A stretch of 64,000 bases of DNA from Rhynchonema sp. JSB1_4 (Eukaryota; Nematoda; Chromadorea; Monhysterida; Xyalidae): positions 1 to 64,000 of the forward strand of contig JASAMV010007403.1 of NCBI GenBank assembly GCA_030248065.1, in the 5' to 3' direction. The notes under the pieces are model-generated. The model was not told where the DNA came from, searched no databases, and saw only the letters and a list, made by a program, of their open reading frames with translations. A program made the translations under genes and the position numbers. Each line of letters begins with the position of its first letter. The first letter of the stretch is position 1. Below, in pieces: positions 22,893 through 36,149 of the stretch.

Positions 22893-23707
22893 GACAAAGC
22901 CATTGGCCCAAAAACCTTCAAGCACATGCATGCACGCGCTGGTTGAGTGAGCAATTTGCGGCGCAGTACAGTTTATGCCCTGGGTTTATGTCACGTCTGC
23001 ATGTTCCCTATTTTGGTTAGGCTCATTCGTGCAGTGCAAGCAAGTACATAGCGACCTTGGTTTGCAATGAACATAAGCGCATGTTTAGCGAATGAAATTT
23101 CTGGGTTCCACACTGTCATGGGAACTTGCTGGCCTACTCTCAAAATGCACCCAACATGAGAACACAAGCATGGGTCGCAGCTCATGGCTTAGCCATACGG
23201 GTGTCACGCATGTGTGTGTGCCCTGGCCGACTGTCGTTATGGCTTTAGCCCTTGCTCGCTACCTGGCCGTATAAGGCTCGACATGCTCTATTGCTTGCAC
23301 CAGGTATTAGTCATTTCCTCCTGCTGCTATCATGTGCCCTTGTTTTGGAGCGCGCGTTCACTTAATCTGGTCGGTTTTAGTGGTATGCACTTGTAGACTA
23401 CTTTGCTTGAGAATAATACGAGGAAATGGAAGTCAGAATATTGAAACAGCTCCCGATTGTACTTTCGCTCTAACTTTGCCAACAAGCTGAAAGTGCTGAA
23501 TATGGCGACAAAAGTATCGAAACAAACGCCAAATTATTTTATTCTCTTTCCCAACCACCAGTTCCAAGCGTTTTTTCACACGCAAGTTACCTAACCTTTT
23601 ACATGTAGTCCACAAAGTGCCATTTATTTTCAGATACAGGTCACAAAACATAACTGACTGAACAATGCTCAATGTGCTGATGGTGTTGGTGGTGATCTAC
23701 TAGCCGG

Positions 23708-26700
23708 ATGGCACCGATTCTGTCCAATTGGGCCGTCACTGCGATTGTGTTCAGTTCGGTCTTGGCTACCGTAGTCCTGTTGGCGCTGGCCGTCTACTGC
23801 AGGTCAGTCTCAGTCAGGGCGGGCTTCGAAACATTAGTGCGCTCGTCGCATCATCTGGTTTTGATGTGTGTTGTGTTGTTGCGCAAGATCACCGTGGTGA
23901 TGCCAGGACCCGAGGTTGCCATCGTCGATTGGCGTTTGTGCACTGCACGTCGGGTACGGCGACAACTGTTTCTCGATAACCAGTTTTGTGTACGACTGGT
24001 TCGGTGTGTTGATCTCGGGTGTGATTGGAGTGCAGGCCTAGTTAAGTAGTAACCAGCTGCTCGGTTGACCGTTGTCGCTGCTCGTGTTGTCACATTGGTC
24101 ATCAATACACACGGCACCACTCGCGACTCCGTGGCTGCGGTTGAACCATTAACCGGATCAACGCGGTTTTGCCGCCGTGATCGCCCACTATCTCGGCTTT
24201 GGCCGCTCGCCGGAGGCGGAGGGTGTCCCCGATGGCTCGGTAGCAAAAGCACACGTGATTGGTTTGGTGATTGGGCTTGACGTGCCTTATTTGAAACAAC
24301 AACAACCCTGCACATGAAACAATTGATTCAAAGCTCACCGGAGCGACCACCAAGTTCTGACTTAAAGTGGATGTCAGTCGTAAGTCACACGTGGGTCATG
24401 TGGACGAAGGTTAGGTCCCTCGTCAGAGCAGAAAATGTGAGCCAATCCGTTTCAAGCTAAACAGCCGACCGAATTTTTTCTCGACAAAGGTTTGCGTTTC
24501 GAACGTGTGCAACTGAGACAGACGAGTAACCTTGTTGCAGCGGTGTGTGTATTGATATAATAATACACGTCACGTATAGATGCGGCAAAGGTTATCTTGT
24601 CTCTTTGAGCGCATAATCCTTCTCTGTCGACCGGCAGCTGTGTTGGCTGGATGCGTTATTGTAAAACACACACACACAGACACACAACCCGACTGGTTGA
24701 CCGGGTTGCTATTGGGTACAAATTGTCAACAATAAATTGATTCACACATGGTACCCGATATTATTGATTCAGTACCATCGAGTTGTAAACATCCCGTCGA
24801 AATTACGCGTCAGTTTCGCACGCGTGTGTGTTGCTGTTGCATCACCCAGCAATATGAAAACATGCAGGATCTGCTTGTGCGGTACATAGCCACTGTTGCT
24901 GCTGATGTTTATGTTCAGGTTGTGTGTGTGACTCACGTAAAATGAGAAATGTTTTATGTTACCGATGATTATTTTATCGTTTTGATTTTCCCAGGTACCG
25001 TTGTACCGGCACCCATCCTTTCCGTATGCGACGCCGGTCATCTATTTTTGTGTTGAGCGAATCCGGCCACGCGCCATACATCACTGGCAATTCAACAAGG
25101 AAAGGACTTCGATCATACTTTCCACAGGTGAATTCTGCGTTTTTGGCGATTCTCGGGTGAACAGTGCACTTCGAGAATTATGGCTTTTCAAACTTGTTGG
25201 TAGGTTAACCTCATAGTCAAATGACTTCAAGTGTAGTACATACTGTATGTAATTATATTTCTTCATTCAGGACAACGAAAGCTTTGCGTTTGATGAGCGT
25301 CCATCATCGAGCTACGAGAATACGGGTGTGCATCTGAATTCGTACCATCAATTTGGACATCATGATTTCGTGTATAGTGTGAACGGTTGGCGTTCGGTTT
25401 TTGCTTTTTTGTCGTAGTAGTATCGATTAATTCTGGCGTTTTTAGAGAGGCTGCTTTGCTTGTTTCTGGCCTGGCTTCGTCTTGTCTGGGAGTTCGACGT
25501 TATTCATTAACCTGTTGACATCAACCTGTTAGCTGCCATTTACAAGCAGGCAAAGTTCCTGTGTCTAATTTTGTTATGCCTTTGAAAAAAATGCTCACCT
25601 TTCGACCAATCACCTGTTATCATATCATCCATACATACAGTGTTCCCTTCACCCATCCAGGTCTGTCAATCGCCGACCGTTTCGACCAAGAGTTTGTGCG
25701 CAGTTCAGTTGGACAACAACAATTATCGAACCATCCTGTCGATTTTACAATCGAGCCAAGCATGGGCGCCCAAATATCCGGTGTCGACCAACAACAACAG
25801 CGATCGTCCAAGTCCAAGTCTAATGCCGGTTTCGTATCGGACGAGCACGTCACCAAAGATATTGACGGCAACAATCGAAATGTGGACTCGAACGGGAACA
25901 CTCGATTCGCGACCATTATTGGTGGGACAGATGCGTTGACGTTGCATCTGGATAGACGGCAGGTTGGCATCAGCAGCAAATGGCCATGTTCTCGTAGGAG
26001 CCGGGACTAATTGTCTTCAGTTTTGTCTGGTCATTTGGCACATTCACACTGACCGTGTCCTGGTGCGTATGAAAATTGGTCGAAACTGACGTACTGCTCA
26101 CGCACCAGTTTTGATGGCGTCCTTGGTAATGTGCAGATGTAGTAAGATCGACATCGACAGTTGCGTTGCACACTTGGACGGCATACCAGGTAATCTAAGA
26201 GTGTTTCAAAAGTGGCTCCAATTTTTCAATTTTGACCATAACTCTGTTACCTAAAAGCCAATCTACATAATTTTGGATTCGGAGGAGGGGTAATGAAGGC
26301 GGAGATTTCAAAAATGAAGCTCACAGTTGCATCCACATCCAGGTTGGGGTACAGGAAGCTCCTAACCCCCGAAACATACTGTATTTGCGTCCGATTTGCA
26401 CAAAGTTTTGGTGCAGTGACGTAATCGACAGCGGAGACTTCGAAATACAGTTAATTTTGCATCCAGATGCAGGTTAGTGACATCGGGGTGCCCAACCGCC
26501 GAAACCTTTTTGTCTCTGATTGCACTGACTCGGTGCTGGGTACCTGAGCGCGGTAATTGAGCGCGAAGGACGAAGATATGGAAAGATAAGCTCGTTCTTA
26601 AAGCTGGATTTAAGTTACGACAGGGGTCCATCACCGTCGAAAGAGTCTTGTCTCAGAATTGGTACAATGCTGAACGATCACAAGTCAGCGACCCATTGAG

Positions 26701-28417
26701 ACCAACCAAAAATCCGAAAATGAACTTTATTTTTGGAATCTCGGCAATTGATTACCGATTACGAGGGTTGCTGCAAGTACTTGTAATTTTTTGCAAATCT
26801 AATGCAAAAAAGTTTCAGGAATCTCTGGCTGGGCACCTACCTGAATCCGGATTAAAATGAACTTTATTTTCGAAGTCCGCTGTCGATTGCCTCAGTGAAC
26901 CTATTTTTGTCCAAATCGGAGACAAACTGTTTTTTGGGGGTTTGGCCTCTATGTCCCCACCTTGATCCGGATTCAAAAAATGAACTTCATTTTCCGAAAC
27001 CTCCGTTGTCGATTGCCCAACCATACCCAAAATTGACAAATTGGAGCCCACCTGACCAAAACAAAATCTATTGCAACGTGGTCATTGTGCACGATCATCA
27101 TGACCTATGAGTAGTAGTTTCATTGGGCCAGAAAGTTTGCACTTTCAAATGCTTGAATCGCGTTAGTTTGCGATTATTGCACCTTGCCCATAAGAAAATG
27201 GCTGCGTATGCGAAAATGACCTATGAGTGATCACAGTTTCTACACCCCTTTGAGAGCGAGCGTCGTAATCGTTACGCGATGGTCGACCATCCCCAGTTTC
27301 TGTCCCCGATCGCCGAGCAGGCCACACCACGTACCAGTGCCGAGGCCGACTCACCACCACCCCCGTTACCCAGAATCGATATCGGTTCAGACAAAAATGT
27401 CGAATCCAACAACAGTCAACAGCCGCAACGATCCAACACATCGATTGTCAGACGATCCATATCGCCCGTCGTCGATCTGAGACGTGAGGTCGCTGAGGTG
27501 ATTGCCAGGGATCAGGTATGGCAGGGCCGGTTCATTTTTTTGGCTCGTATAAATTTAGGCGGTAGTTCGTTCACAATAGGCGACGAGATAGGTATTGCAC
27601 GCTAAGATCACTATTTTCCTTCAAATTTGAAACATCAGCCAGCCTACACAGCCCAGTTGTTCCATCAGCCCTCGGCCATCCGCAGTGGTGTCGTTGGGAA
27701 ATCAAAAAGTCAGGATACCGGATACCCAAAATCCAAAATTTTCGGATACCGGATACCCAAAATGAAAATTTCGGATACCAGGGGGGTTGCCTCCCAAAAT
27801 AAAAAATCTCGGATGCCCGGGGGGTTGTTCAAAAAAGGTCAATTTTTACAGGAAAATTGAGCAAAATTGGTGTTGGAAGCGCAAAAACGGTCATTTTTTG
27901 GGGTTATGCTTGCGCCAGCAAGCGATTTTGAGCATTTTAGAGGTAAAAATGGGTGATTTTTACGGTTTTCGAAAAAAAATTTTTAGGGTAGGATACCCCT
28001 GAACAAAAAGTCAGGATACCGGATATATCTGGGTGAAAACATCAAGATACCGGACACTAGGGGGTAACTCCCCCCCCCCCCCAACGACACCACTGGCCAC
28101 CCGTATGCCATTACGACCACAAGATGTTTTTATTGAAAATTAGCCAAAAACTACGCACATTCCTTCGTTCCACATCACAGGCACTCGACACATCCGTGTT
28201 CATGGGTGAGTTGGATTTGTACGATGACATTGAGCTGGATGCAAACGACGAAACACCGAGTGACAACAACAACTCATCGAGTTTAGATCAGGATTCGAAA
28301 TTGTTCGTTTGCGCCGATTCCGAGTCGTCGAGTTCCATCGTGACCGTCGGCGGTGGCAGTCGGACAGGTGCACCGTCGCACTTGAAGGTCGTCCACAAAC
28401 AACGATCGGCTGTCTGA
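23708..28417 (+). CDS. single-pass membrane protein, family unknown
   Basis: Six exons join in phase: 23708-23802, 24995-25127, 25271-25376, 25661-25962, 27237-27515 and 28181-28417, giving 383 residues. ATG 23708 has an in-frame TGA 12 bases upstream. Residues about 8-30 are one hydrophobic helix (AVTAIVFSSVLATVVLLALA), followed by the basic stretch RMRRRSS, so a short outside N-terminus and a long cytoplasmic tail are likely. The tail is polar and low-complexity, with Gln/Ser/Asn runs, SPPPPLPR and an acidic segment ELDLYDDIELDANDE. No domain is recognised. A 66-nt symmetric exon (27639-27682 plus 28104-28125) fits between exons 5 and 7 but is split by a transposon; skipping it keeps the frame. 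The exon 3 donor (TATA|GTGTGA) is the weakest join. Confidence 0.7.
26210..27060. repeat. degenerate tandem repeat in an intron
   Basis: Diverged units recur roughly every 150-170 bases. Shared motifs include AAAATGAACTTTATTTTC, GCGGAGACTTC, TTTTGCATCCAGATGCAGG and CTGTCGATTGCC. It fills most of the 1.3-kb intron between exons 4 and 5 of the membrane-protein gene. Confidence 0.5.
27683..28095. mobile_element. hAT-like MITE, GGATACCGGATACCC phrase, in a probable exon
   Basis: 413 bp with ends CAGTGGTGTCG/CGACACCACTG. The flanking duplication is GCCATCCG on the left and GCCACCCG on the right. It splits an open 66-nt exon candidate (PAYTAQLFHQPSAIR before it, MPLRPQD after it). A 14-base C run lies before the right end. 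Confidence 0.88.
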
Positions 28418-29100
28418 TTGCATGCGATCTTGTACATCGGTGCGGCATCTTGGAACTGTTTTTTGCTGCCCCCTGATATTTGATTCTGAGATAGTTGTAC
28501 ATATAATTTGCTGTATATTTGATATTTTTATGCAATTTTGGAAAGCTGAAGCCAATACGGTGAATTTGTTTCCGATTCCTTGGACCAATTCATTCCTTTC
28601 CCGGACATGATTTGTTGAGGTTGTGTGAATGCTGCTCAATCTCTCATCTGGTGTTACAGCATCGTGCTTTGAAAAAATATTTTCTATCTATGCTAAATAA
28701 AAAAAGAATCAACAAAGATGCTGCGGACTTCTTGCTTATCTCCCTGCAAACTGGAATTCAGCCATACATTGCTATACCGCTTTTGGTTGTTTGTTGCACG
28801 TCGTTTGATGGGTCAGTGTTGTTGGGGGCTGGTGTTGCAGCGTTTCAGTTGACCGTGTCGCACGCTCGTTTCGGGATTGTGACAAATAACGTGGCAGAAA
28901 TAAGCGCGTCGTCTATCGTTTCCGCCAGGATTCGAAGCCAATTGAAATGGTGAGCTTTTTGTGATCATATTTGTGTGATAATTTGATGTTTTGTGAAACG
29001 CACGCAAGTGTCCAACGATGGGCCAACTGAGTAGTACTTAGCCGTCATCGAAGTGAAGTGGTGTATATCGCGCCGGCCCAGATTACGTATAATATATACA
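28418..29100. other. 3' flank of the membrane-protein gene
   Basis: 3' UTR and flank. AATAAA-like motifs occur near 28694, but no convincing poly(A) site can be fixed. An ORF at 28612-28953 has no supporting splice or family signal. Confidence 0.35.
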
Positions 29101-29143
29101 CGCAGTCTGCCCTCATGGTGAATCACCATGAGGGCAGACTGCG
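29101..29143. repeat. perfect 43-bp palindrome
   Basis: Arms of 21 bases (CGCAGTCTGCCCTCATGGTGA) pair perfectly around one A. The flanks are AT-rich (TATATACA / CATATGTA). It lies about 0.7 kb after the membrane-protein gene. Confidence 0.95.
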
Positions 29144-29413
29144 CATATGTAGGCGAAAAGTAATCAGGCAGAACCTGGCATTTTCAGGGTAGGTTGTCCA
29201 TGTTCGTAGATAATGCTTGGAAGTTTTCGACCATGTAGATGATGAATTCGAGCCAGAGTTGTGTACTCCTGAACTTGTGTGATATTATTTGACACTATGT
29301 AAATTTTATGTGCTTAAAATACATATATGACATTGAAAAATAAACAATGGTAGTATATTACCAGTGCATATTTTCTTGTATTCTGATTCTTCTGTGCTGT
29401 GTCCATCGGTGGC

Positions 29414-29535
29414 TTCACGAAACGGTTGAGCACAGAGTTGAGTGCAAAGCTGAGTAGAAAGTTCTGTGGAATGGATACGGTAGCGGTGTATTCCACGAAC
29501 TTTCCATTTAACCTTCCACTCAACCGTTTCGTGAA
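29414..29535. repeat. 122-bp hairpin
   Basis: Outer arms TTCACGAAACGGTTGAG and their exact complement. Inner arms AAAGTTC.GTGGAAT/ATTCCACGAACTTT also pair. Probably a small MITE. Confidence 0.75.
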
Positions 29536-32500
29536 TTCTACCCTGTGTCCGGTTCCGTTCGTTATCCTTTCAGATTGGTCATTCTAAGCCGTGTTCCGCA
29601 AGCAGCCTGCTCACACAACTCTGCGGCAGGATCTTTTGTCTGCCGCATATTCTGGGAAGGTCAACGGTATGTTCGCCTGTGAACTACCAATCTGTAGGTG
29701 CCCAACACACAACGCTTTGTTTCGTGAGTACCGTTGGCACCCCGCAGTGCTGTTGACGCTCCTTGGTAAAGATACGAAACAGGTAAGAGCTGTGCTCAGC
29801 AACTATAATGCACCTGTGCTGCATTGTAACAATAATAATAAACGGAAGTCGCAAGAAGGAACAACAATAGGTGCCGTGTGTTCATTCGCAGACAAATTGA
29901 AGAGCCTTCGACCATGAGCTAATAAGGTCATGCACACGTGTCCCCGTGCATGTTGAACGTCTTCTAATACGTATCGTACACCTCGATTTTCTGGAATCAT
30001 TGTTCGGTTCGAGTTATTTCTGTGCTCATATTCTGTGATTGAATCTTCGCTTGTGTCGGGGTCACGTTAAGGAAAAGAGATGCTTGACTACACGCCAGTA
30101 CCAAGGTATAAAAGGAGCGGTGCATGACATTCGAAATGCCTTCATATCGTGAGGGCAACTGCGGCGTGACGGCTTTGATGTTGTATAGTGTGTGCTCATA
30201 TTTTGCGTCACCTGGATAGCCAATTTGCTCCACACGTTCTCGTAGTCTTGTAGTAAAATTCTCCCCGTGATTTTTCACCCCCAGCCGCCCGAGATGCAAG
30301 ATTGCCAGATGCAAGAATCGAAAAGTGAGATTCAAACAGTCTTCAACACGGTCGAGTTTTTGTAAGCATTGAGCTGATTTTGAAACATTTGTACGCGTTG
30401 CACAGAAAAATCTGCTGCAGATTTTTTCACATGGATAAATTTATGTGGTTGTTAAAACAAACAGTTCACTCCGTGGGCACTTCATCTCGAAAGCACCCAC
30501 AGTTTCGCTTGAATATGTCTACAAATTGAGTATAAAAACTGGGGATGAAGAGATGCTCTAATTTAATTACAGCCCTCAAGGTCCAGTGCCCATAATCATT
30601 GTAATTGTCTAAATTAGCGTTTACGGCGACCTATTTTATATTTGTCTTTAATTGCAGATTTCGAGCAATTTTCAAGTGTGGTTACATATCTGCTGTGCAC
30701 TTGGTAACCTGAATGCACTTACATGTAATATTTCCTCGGTGAATGCGTAACCGCCAATTTCTACTTTTCAATCTTTGGTATATTTACTGTTTTGCACTAG
30801 CAATCCGTTTACAACCACCACGCGTCATCTAAGTTTGTGTAATGTCAGAAAAATATGGCCATCAGCTCAAGAACAAAGAGAAACGTTTGTCTTGTGCTTC
30901 AGTGTTAAGGCTCAGGGTTACTCATTCGCCATCCAAGCTACAGATACAGACACATCTAACTTTACCGAAATGGACATGATTTGGAGTGCGAAAGATCTAT
31001 AATCAATGAAATTCTATGTCTGTACCACCCAATAGAGCCTACATGGCGCAACTGCTTTATGTGAACTGCACGCATTACTAATATTGATGGTGCACGTGGA
31101 CATTTGCACTTTGATTGTCAAATCTTGAAATACATAATGTCACGTAATACAATACCGTAGTCTGCACTCGTGTTGCAGATGTCGCTTCGACTTCAACAGC
31201 ATCTTGTCATGACAACTTCGGTACTTATTCTTCCGTGTACGCGCAAAGAACAGCAGAGAAGAACAGGTTTCGCACATACTGACAGTTGGTTGTGACAGTT
31301 TACACGTGTTTTTAAAATGTACGACGGTGCATTTTATTGCTGCTAACCATTTCTGCCATAACTGTACGCGAGCTGCGGTTTCGTCGCCGCACTTCTATTT
31401 ACTACTGCTCGTGTGGTGGCAAACTTACCGGAGAAGTTCGATAAAGCCCCCTGGGGACTTATTTTAGACATAAAGCCTGTTTGGGATGGCAAACTTCCAA
31501 ATAGGCCCCCACCGGAGTCTTAATTAGGATCCAGCTGCGGAATAAAAGAGGCGTTATGTGGTACTTTTGAACTGCAATATCATGCTCTTGCCATTCCTAA
31601 GCATTATAGCCAGTCATTGTCATTTGTCACAAAACTGTTTTACATGCAAATCATGGCGATTATTTGACAGCAGCACGTTGTAGAGCATATATATACTGAA
31701 CGACATATATATATACTGAGCATATACTGCACGACACACTGCAATATGTGCAACTTTTATCGCGCTGCTGAACGGGGGGGGGGTTAATCGAACTTCTCCG
31801 GTATGCTGAAAAAATCAACTGAAGCAACATTTGTAACTGTTTTTGAGCTTGCATATTTTTTGTATTATTATTTTTGATTTCATTCATTGCCTCGCGTTTA
31901 AAATAATATAATTAGTCCACCACACTTCTGAAGAGTACCGCCAGTAGTTGAAGCAGTTCACACCTTATATGTAAAACGCTAGCCGAAACATCGAAATGTG
32001 TTGCTTTAGCATAAAGTAAACAAACTGATAGCAAAAATAACGTTAGTCAACATAGCACTGTTCGTTGGTTTTGTGAAACGAACCTTCCCTCCCCCGTCAT
32101 TGTGTGAGGTCCTGAAAATCAGACTTAACACTTGCAACGTTGTAAATTATCAAATTAGCTGTGTACGTTCTCCAGGCTGTCACTTCGTTTAGTCCAGTCT
32201 AGTCGACTCAACATACCGCAACTGTTGGTTATTTTCATACCACAAAGCCGCAAATTCAAGTTCCCACTCACGTTGGTCAACACATTGTGTATATTCTTAT
32301 TTATGCACACATACCGAAACGCCCACCTTTTATACCCACAGGCACATTTTTGTTATATTATCACTAACCCTTCTGAGCTCTGCCTGAGTAAACTGTTTAC
32401 AGTTTTTTGTTGGAACATTGCATCCACAGCGTGAACAGTCGTATGCGTGGCATGTTCAGTCATGGCTGTATGTGGTCAACCTTGAATGTCACGTTTGTTA

Positions 32501-32939
32501 CTACTGCCTATAATCAATATTGTAACCCTTCCTTGGCTATCAGTGTGCTACAATTGTTGCGTGGTTACTGTATTTTTTCAAGTGACATGCACATGTGCGG
32601 TCACGACCTGGTCAGTTTTCTAAGTTTGTGCAATACGTACGCTGTCTTACACATCGGCGTACACGCTGGGTGGGATGTGGAATTGCTTGTCAAACAAACT
32701 CAGTCTCAGACAGTTTTCTGACACCTCCCCTCAGCGACCAACCGAGTACTATGCATACTACGAGTGTCGGCACTCAAATGAATTGTGTTTTATTCCCACA
32801 TCAACTCTCCATTTTTGTGGTCTTTCTGCAACAATATTTCACAACAGGTATTGTAGGTCTGCCTCCAATGCAATCAGTCCACACTGGGTTTGATGCGTGA
32901 ATCACATACATACAGGTATAGTAAATTTCTAATTCCGCT
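29536..32939. other. long stretch without recognised genes
   Basis: Scattered ORFs of up to 112 codons (for example 29591-29917 and 29997-30335) have no splice, family or composition support. A G run occurs at 31775. No RNA gene seen. Confidence 0.4.
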
Positions 32940-33152
32940 GCCTAATGCATTTTTACAGATGCAGGAAAACTGCAGTTCGAAGTCGAGGTAAGCCCCAATT
33001 TCAAGACAATCAACAAATTCTTGAGCGTCTCAAATGTTTCAAGCACACAGGCTGTATGTGTCAGCTGCGTGGCTTGCTCACCATGTGTTGAACTTGTTGT
33101 CTGCCTCGACTTCGAACTGGAGTTTTCCTGCGTCTGTAAAAATGCATTAGGC
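32940..33152. repeat. hairpin with 49-base arms
   Basis: Arms 32940-32988 and 33104-33152 pair with about three mismatches, with a 115-base loop. The left arm contains TTTACAG, 29 bases open in one frame, then GTAAGC, so it looks like a mini-exon. The right arm is its inverted copy. Confidence 0.8.
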
Positions 33153-35041
33153 AACGAAATTGGAAATTTAACACATGTACGCATAGGTATATGTATACAA
33201 GTGTCTTGGCGGTAGAAATGTTTCTCAAGTGTTGGTTCTTTCTTTCACACAGCCCTGAATGTGAAAATGTCTCTTTCTCCGTCGACATTTTGATTATCTT
33301 GCTCATCGTATGAGTCTGTTGATCGACGTTAATTTTTCGTTTCTGATAAAAGTTACGGAGATCTATGTGGTATACTGTATGTGTAGGTTCACGTCATTTT
33401 ACTTGAGTATTTGCAGACCTGTTGTAATTTTCATTATTTCTTTTAGCTGGTTTCTAAAACTGCGTTAAATCATAACGCATGTTCTACTTTGACTCTATTT
33501 CTGCCATAAAGCACTCAATGCATATTGTTAAAAAATACAAAACAGTGCGAGCAGGTTTGTTGGTTTGGGTGGGAGTCCGGCGCGCAATTTCTTTTGAATA
33601 TTTTGATTCTGGGCAAGAATGGAAAATGGAAATAAATTGTAAAATACATTTTCATGGATAGAAAATGTTTGAAAGCCTGCAAGTACGTTGGTTGCATTGC
33701 ATCTGAGTGGCGTTGGTGTGCGCCCCAACATATTTTCACAATGAAAACGTGATCTGAAGTGACACAACCGCCAGCCAGTGCAGAGCAAGTGCTTTGTCTG
33801 GTTCTCCACCTGCACACACAGGGCATGTGTCATGCTGATGTTAACAACCATCGCATATACATATTTCGGTCTTGTTATGAGCCGAGCAGAATGTTGTGAC
33901 TTTTCTAACAGAAATGTTGCTCGCAAGGCTTCGGAGGCTTTGATCACAGGGTACACGTAGTTTTCCTTGTTGTTCACGGCTCACTTCCCCGTTTTTAATG
34001 TTGCACATCTCTCTAGGTAGGTATTTGTAGTAATCTCACCAATTCTGATTGTACTGTAAACGCTAAGTTAACACAATCGTTTTAAAATATGATTTGGAGG
34101 TTGCATTCTTGGTTTTGAGACGCGCTAATAAATGCTGGTGTGTTCGCATATTCCTTTCTAATTTTTACCGTTTACTCATTCTGGTATGGTGTGTTTATTC
34201 AGCGTCAGCGATTAAGCTCACAGTGAAGGTTGTTCTGCATATAAGCTCAATTGGAAGCTAATGTGAAACCTACCATAAGTATGTACGTATGTACAGTTAC
34301 ACGTAATGTCTGTGGAACAATTTGCTCAGCTTTTGTTAATGGAAATATTGGCTTTTGTGCTTCTCCACACAAAGCCTTGTCGATCTATTCAAGACCTCAT
34401 CTCTCGAACCGCTTGTGGCAACCTCATTTGAGCTCTTTAGGATAATCAGTTAACGGCGTATTGGTGCGTAAACAATAAATAGGTATTCAATTATTCGACA
34501 GACGCGTCAAGGTCGCAATGAATTGTTTTTGTTTGTTTGTTTGGGCAGGTGTGATAACAAGTATGTACGCACGTTAATTGACAAAAAGAGAAATGCCTGC
34601 TTCGCAAGGCAAAACTCAGGCGGTGGTTCTTGTTACGAGTCCACATTGATATAAAACTCTAAACTAATATGGTTCTTATCTCAGATCCAAAAGTGGATTA
34701 GTTCATTCAACCTCGGTGAAAAAGAACACTAGCGCAATGTGTTCGATGACACATGTAATGAACAGCAGAGAAAGGAACCACGTTGTGGTAGTCTCTACGA
34801 AGACAGGTTATCGCCAACTCATGCTTTAACACATTGCGCTGTGTTCTTTGCCCCTAGGTTGCATGAATTAATACGTTTGGATCTGGGATTAGAGAACCAT
34901 CTTGTTTCAGAGTTTTATATCAATGTGCATCATACCAAAGACCATACCCTAAATTTTGCCTTGCGAAGCATAAGCGTTCTGCTCAAGAAAATGCGATGCA
35001 ATTTCACACGTATTTAACTCACGTTAGAGGATTAGAGTATA
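33153..35041. other. stretch without recognised genes
   Basis: Between the hairpin and the paired MITEs no exon, RNA gene or repeat is recognised. ORFs here are isolated and lack support. Confidence 0.35.
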
Positions 35042-35258
35042 GTCCATCCATTAGCTCATGGCACTTTTGTTTGGGAGGTTCAGGTTCCGTTGTAAAAAAT
35101 TGTTCCTCCGCAAAGCAATGTCAGAGAAAACGGCATACAAAAATAAAAAAAACCGATTTCTCTTTCTTTTCTTTTTCGTAAGCCAACGGAACCGGAACAG
35201 CACTGGATCCTGTCAACCTTTTCAGCTGACAAAAAGTGTCATGAGCTGATGGATGGAC
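35042..35258. mobile_element. TA-type MITE, family A, copy 2
   Basis: 217 bp with inverted ends GTCCATCCATTAGCTCATGG/..CATGAGCTGATGGATGGAC and TA on both sides (35040-35041, 35259-35260). Matches the copy at 688-907. Tc1/mariner-like by target. Confidence 0.88.
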
Positions 35259-35260
35259 TA

Positions 35261-35613
35261 GTCCAGCCACCAGCTCATGAGACGACTTTTTTTAAAGCTT
35301 GCTTGGCCGCATTCAAAAATGCTCCAGATACACGTGTTTTCGCAAACAAAAGAAAGAGATTGGCTGAGGGAGATGATGACAAGTTCCAGCTGGCTGACCT
35401 CAATTTGTTGCGTGCTTACGCGAACAGCAGCGATGTTCAGCACACAAATGTTTTGGGAGTCAAAAGGGAATTTACGCACCGAGTGGAGAGCGTGTTTTTA
35501 AAAAATACGTGCGTTTCTCTTTCTTTCATTTCCGAAATACGTGGAACCTGAACATTGTTGGATCCGCACAAGCCAATTTCAAAAAAAGTCGTCTCATGAG
35601 TTCGTGGCTGGAC
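35261..35613. mobile_element. TA-type MITE, family B, copy 1
   Basis: 353 bp with about 27-base inverted ends (GTCCAGCCACCAGCTCATGA / its near complement) and TA at 35259-35260 and 35614-35615. It starts at the TA that ends the family A element. Short internal ORFs (35249-35551 and 35277-35501) are repeat sequence. Confidence 0.9.
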
Positions 35614-35617
35614 TATA

Positions 35618-36072
35618 CCGCCCCCACTATCTTTATGATTAGACTAGTTACGCTGTGTATATGCATTAATCAGCACTGAGTTCCGGTTCTAGTTCCGGTT
35701 TCGGCTCCGGAGGATACCGGATCCAAAAGCGAATGTCACCGTTAGATTTCTTGTCCCCAAAAACCTATATGCCGCACACACTATCTTCATGATTGGACCA
35801 ATATTACGCTGCGTATGCAAAATCAGCACTGTGTTCCAGTTGTAGTTCCGGTTCCGGCTCCGGGGAGTTCCGCATTCAAACACGAATGTCACCATTGGAC
35901 TTCTCAGCCCCGAACCCATATACCGCCCACACTATCTGTATGATTAGACTAATTTCGCTGCGTATATCGATTAGTTATCACTGAGTTCAGGTTTTGGTTC
36001 CGGCTCCGGGGGATCCCGGATTCAAAAACGGACGTCATCATTCGATTTCTAGGCCCCAAAAACATATATGCC
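35618..36072. repeat. three tandem units of about 150 bp
   Basis: Units start at 35618, 35772 and 35923, each with CCGCCC/CACACTATCT, TATGATTAGACTA, TTCCGGTTCCGGCTCCGG and CAAAAACGAATGTCACCATT in order. Spacing is 154, 151 and about 148 bases. The units are diverged, so the array is old. Confidence 0.8.
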
Positions 36073-36149
36073 AACCAAATCCCATACCCCAAACCGCTTC
36101 CTGGCTAGCTCGAGCTAAACCAAAAATGGCAAAAAGACCTGTTTTCAGA

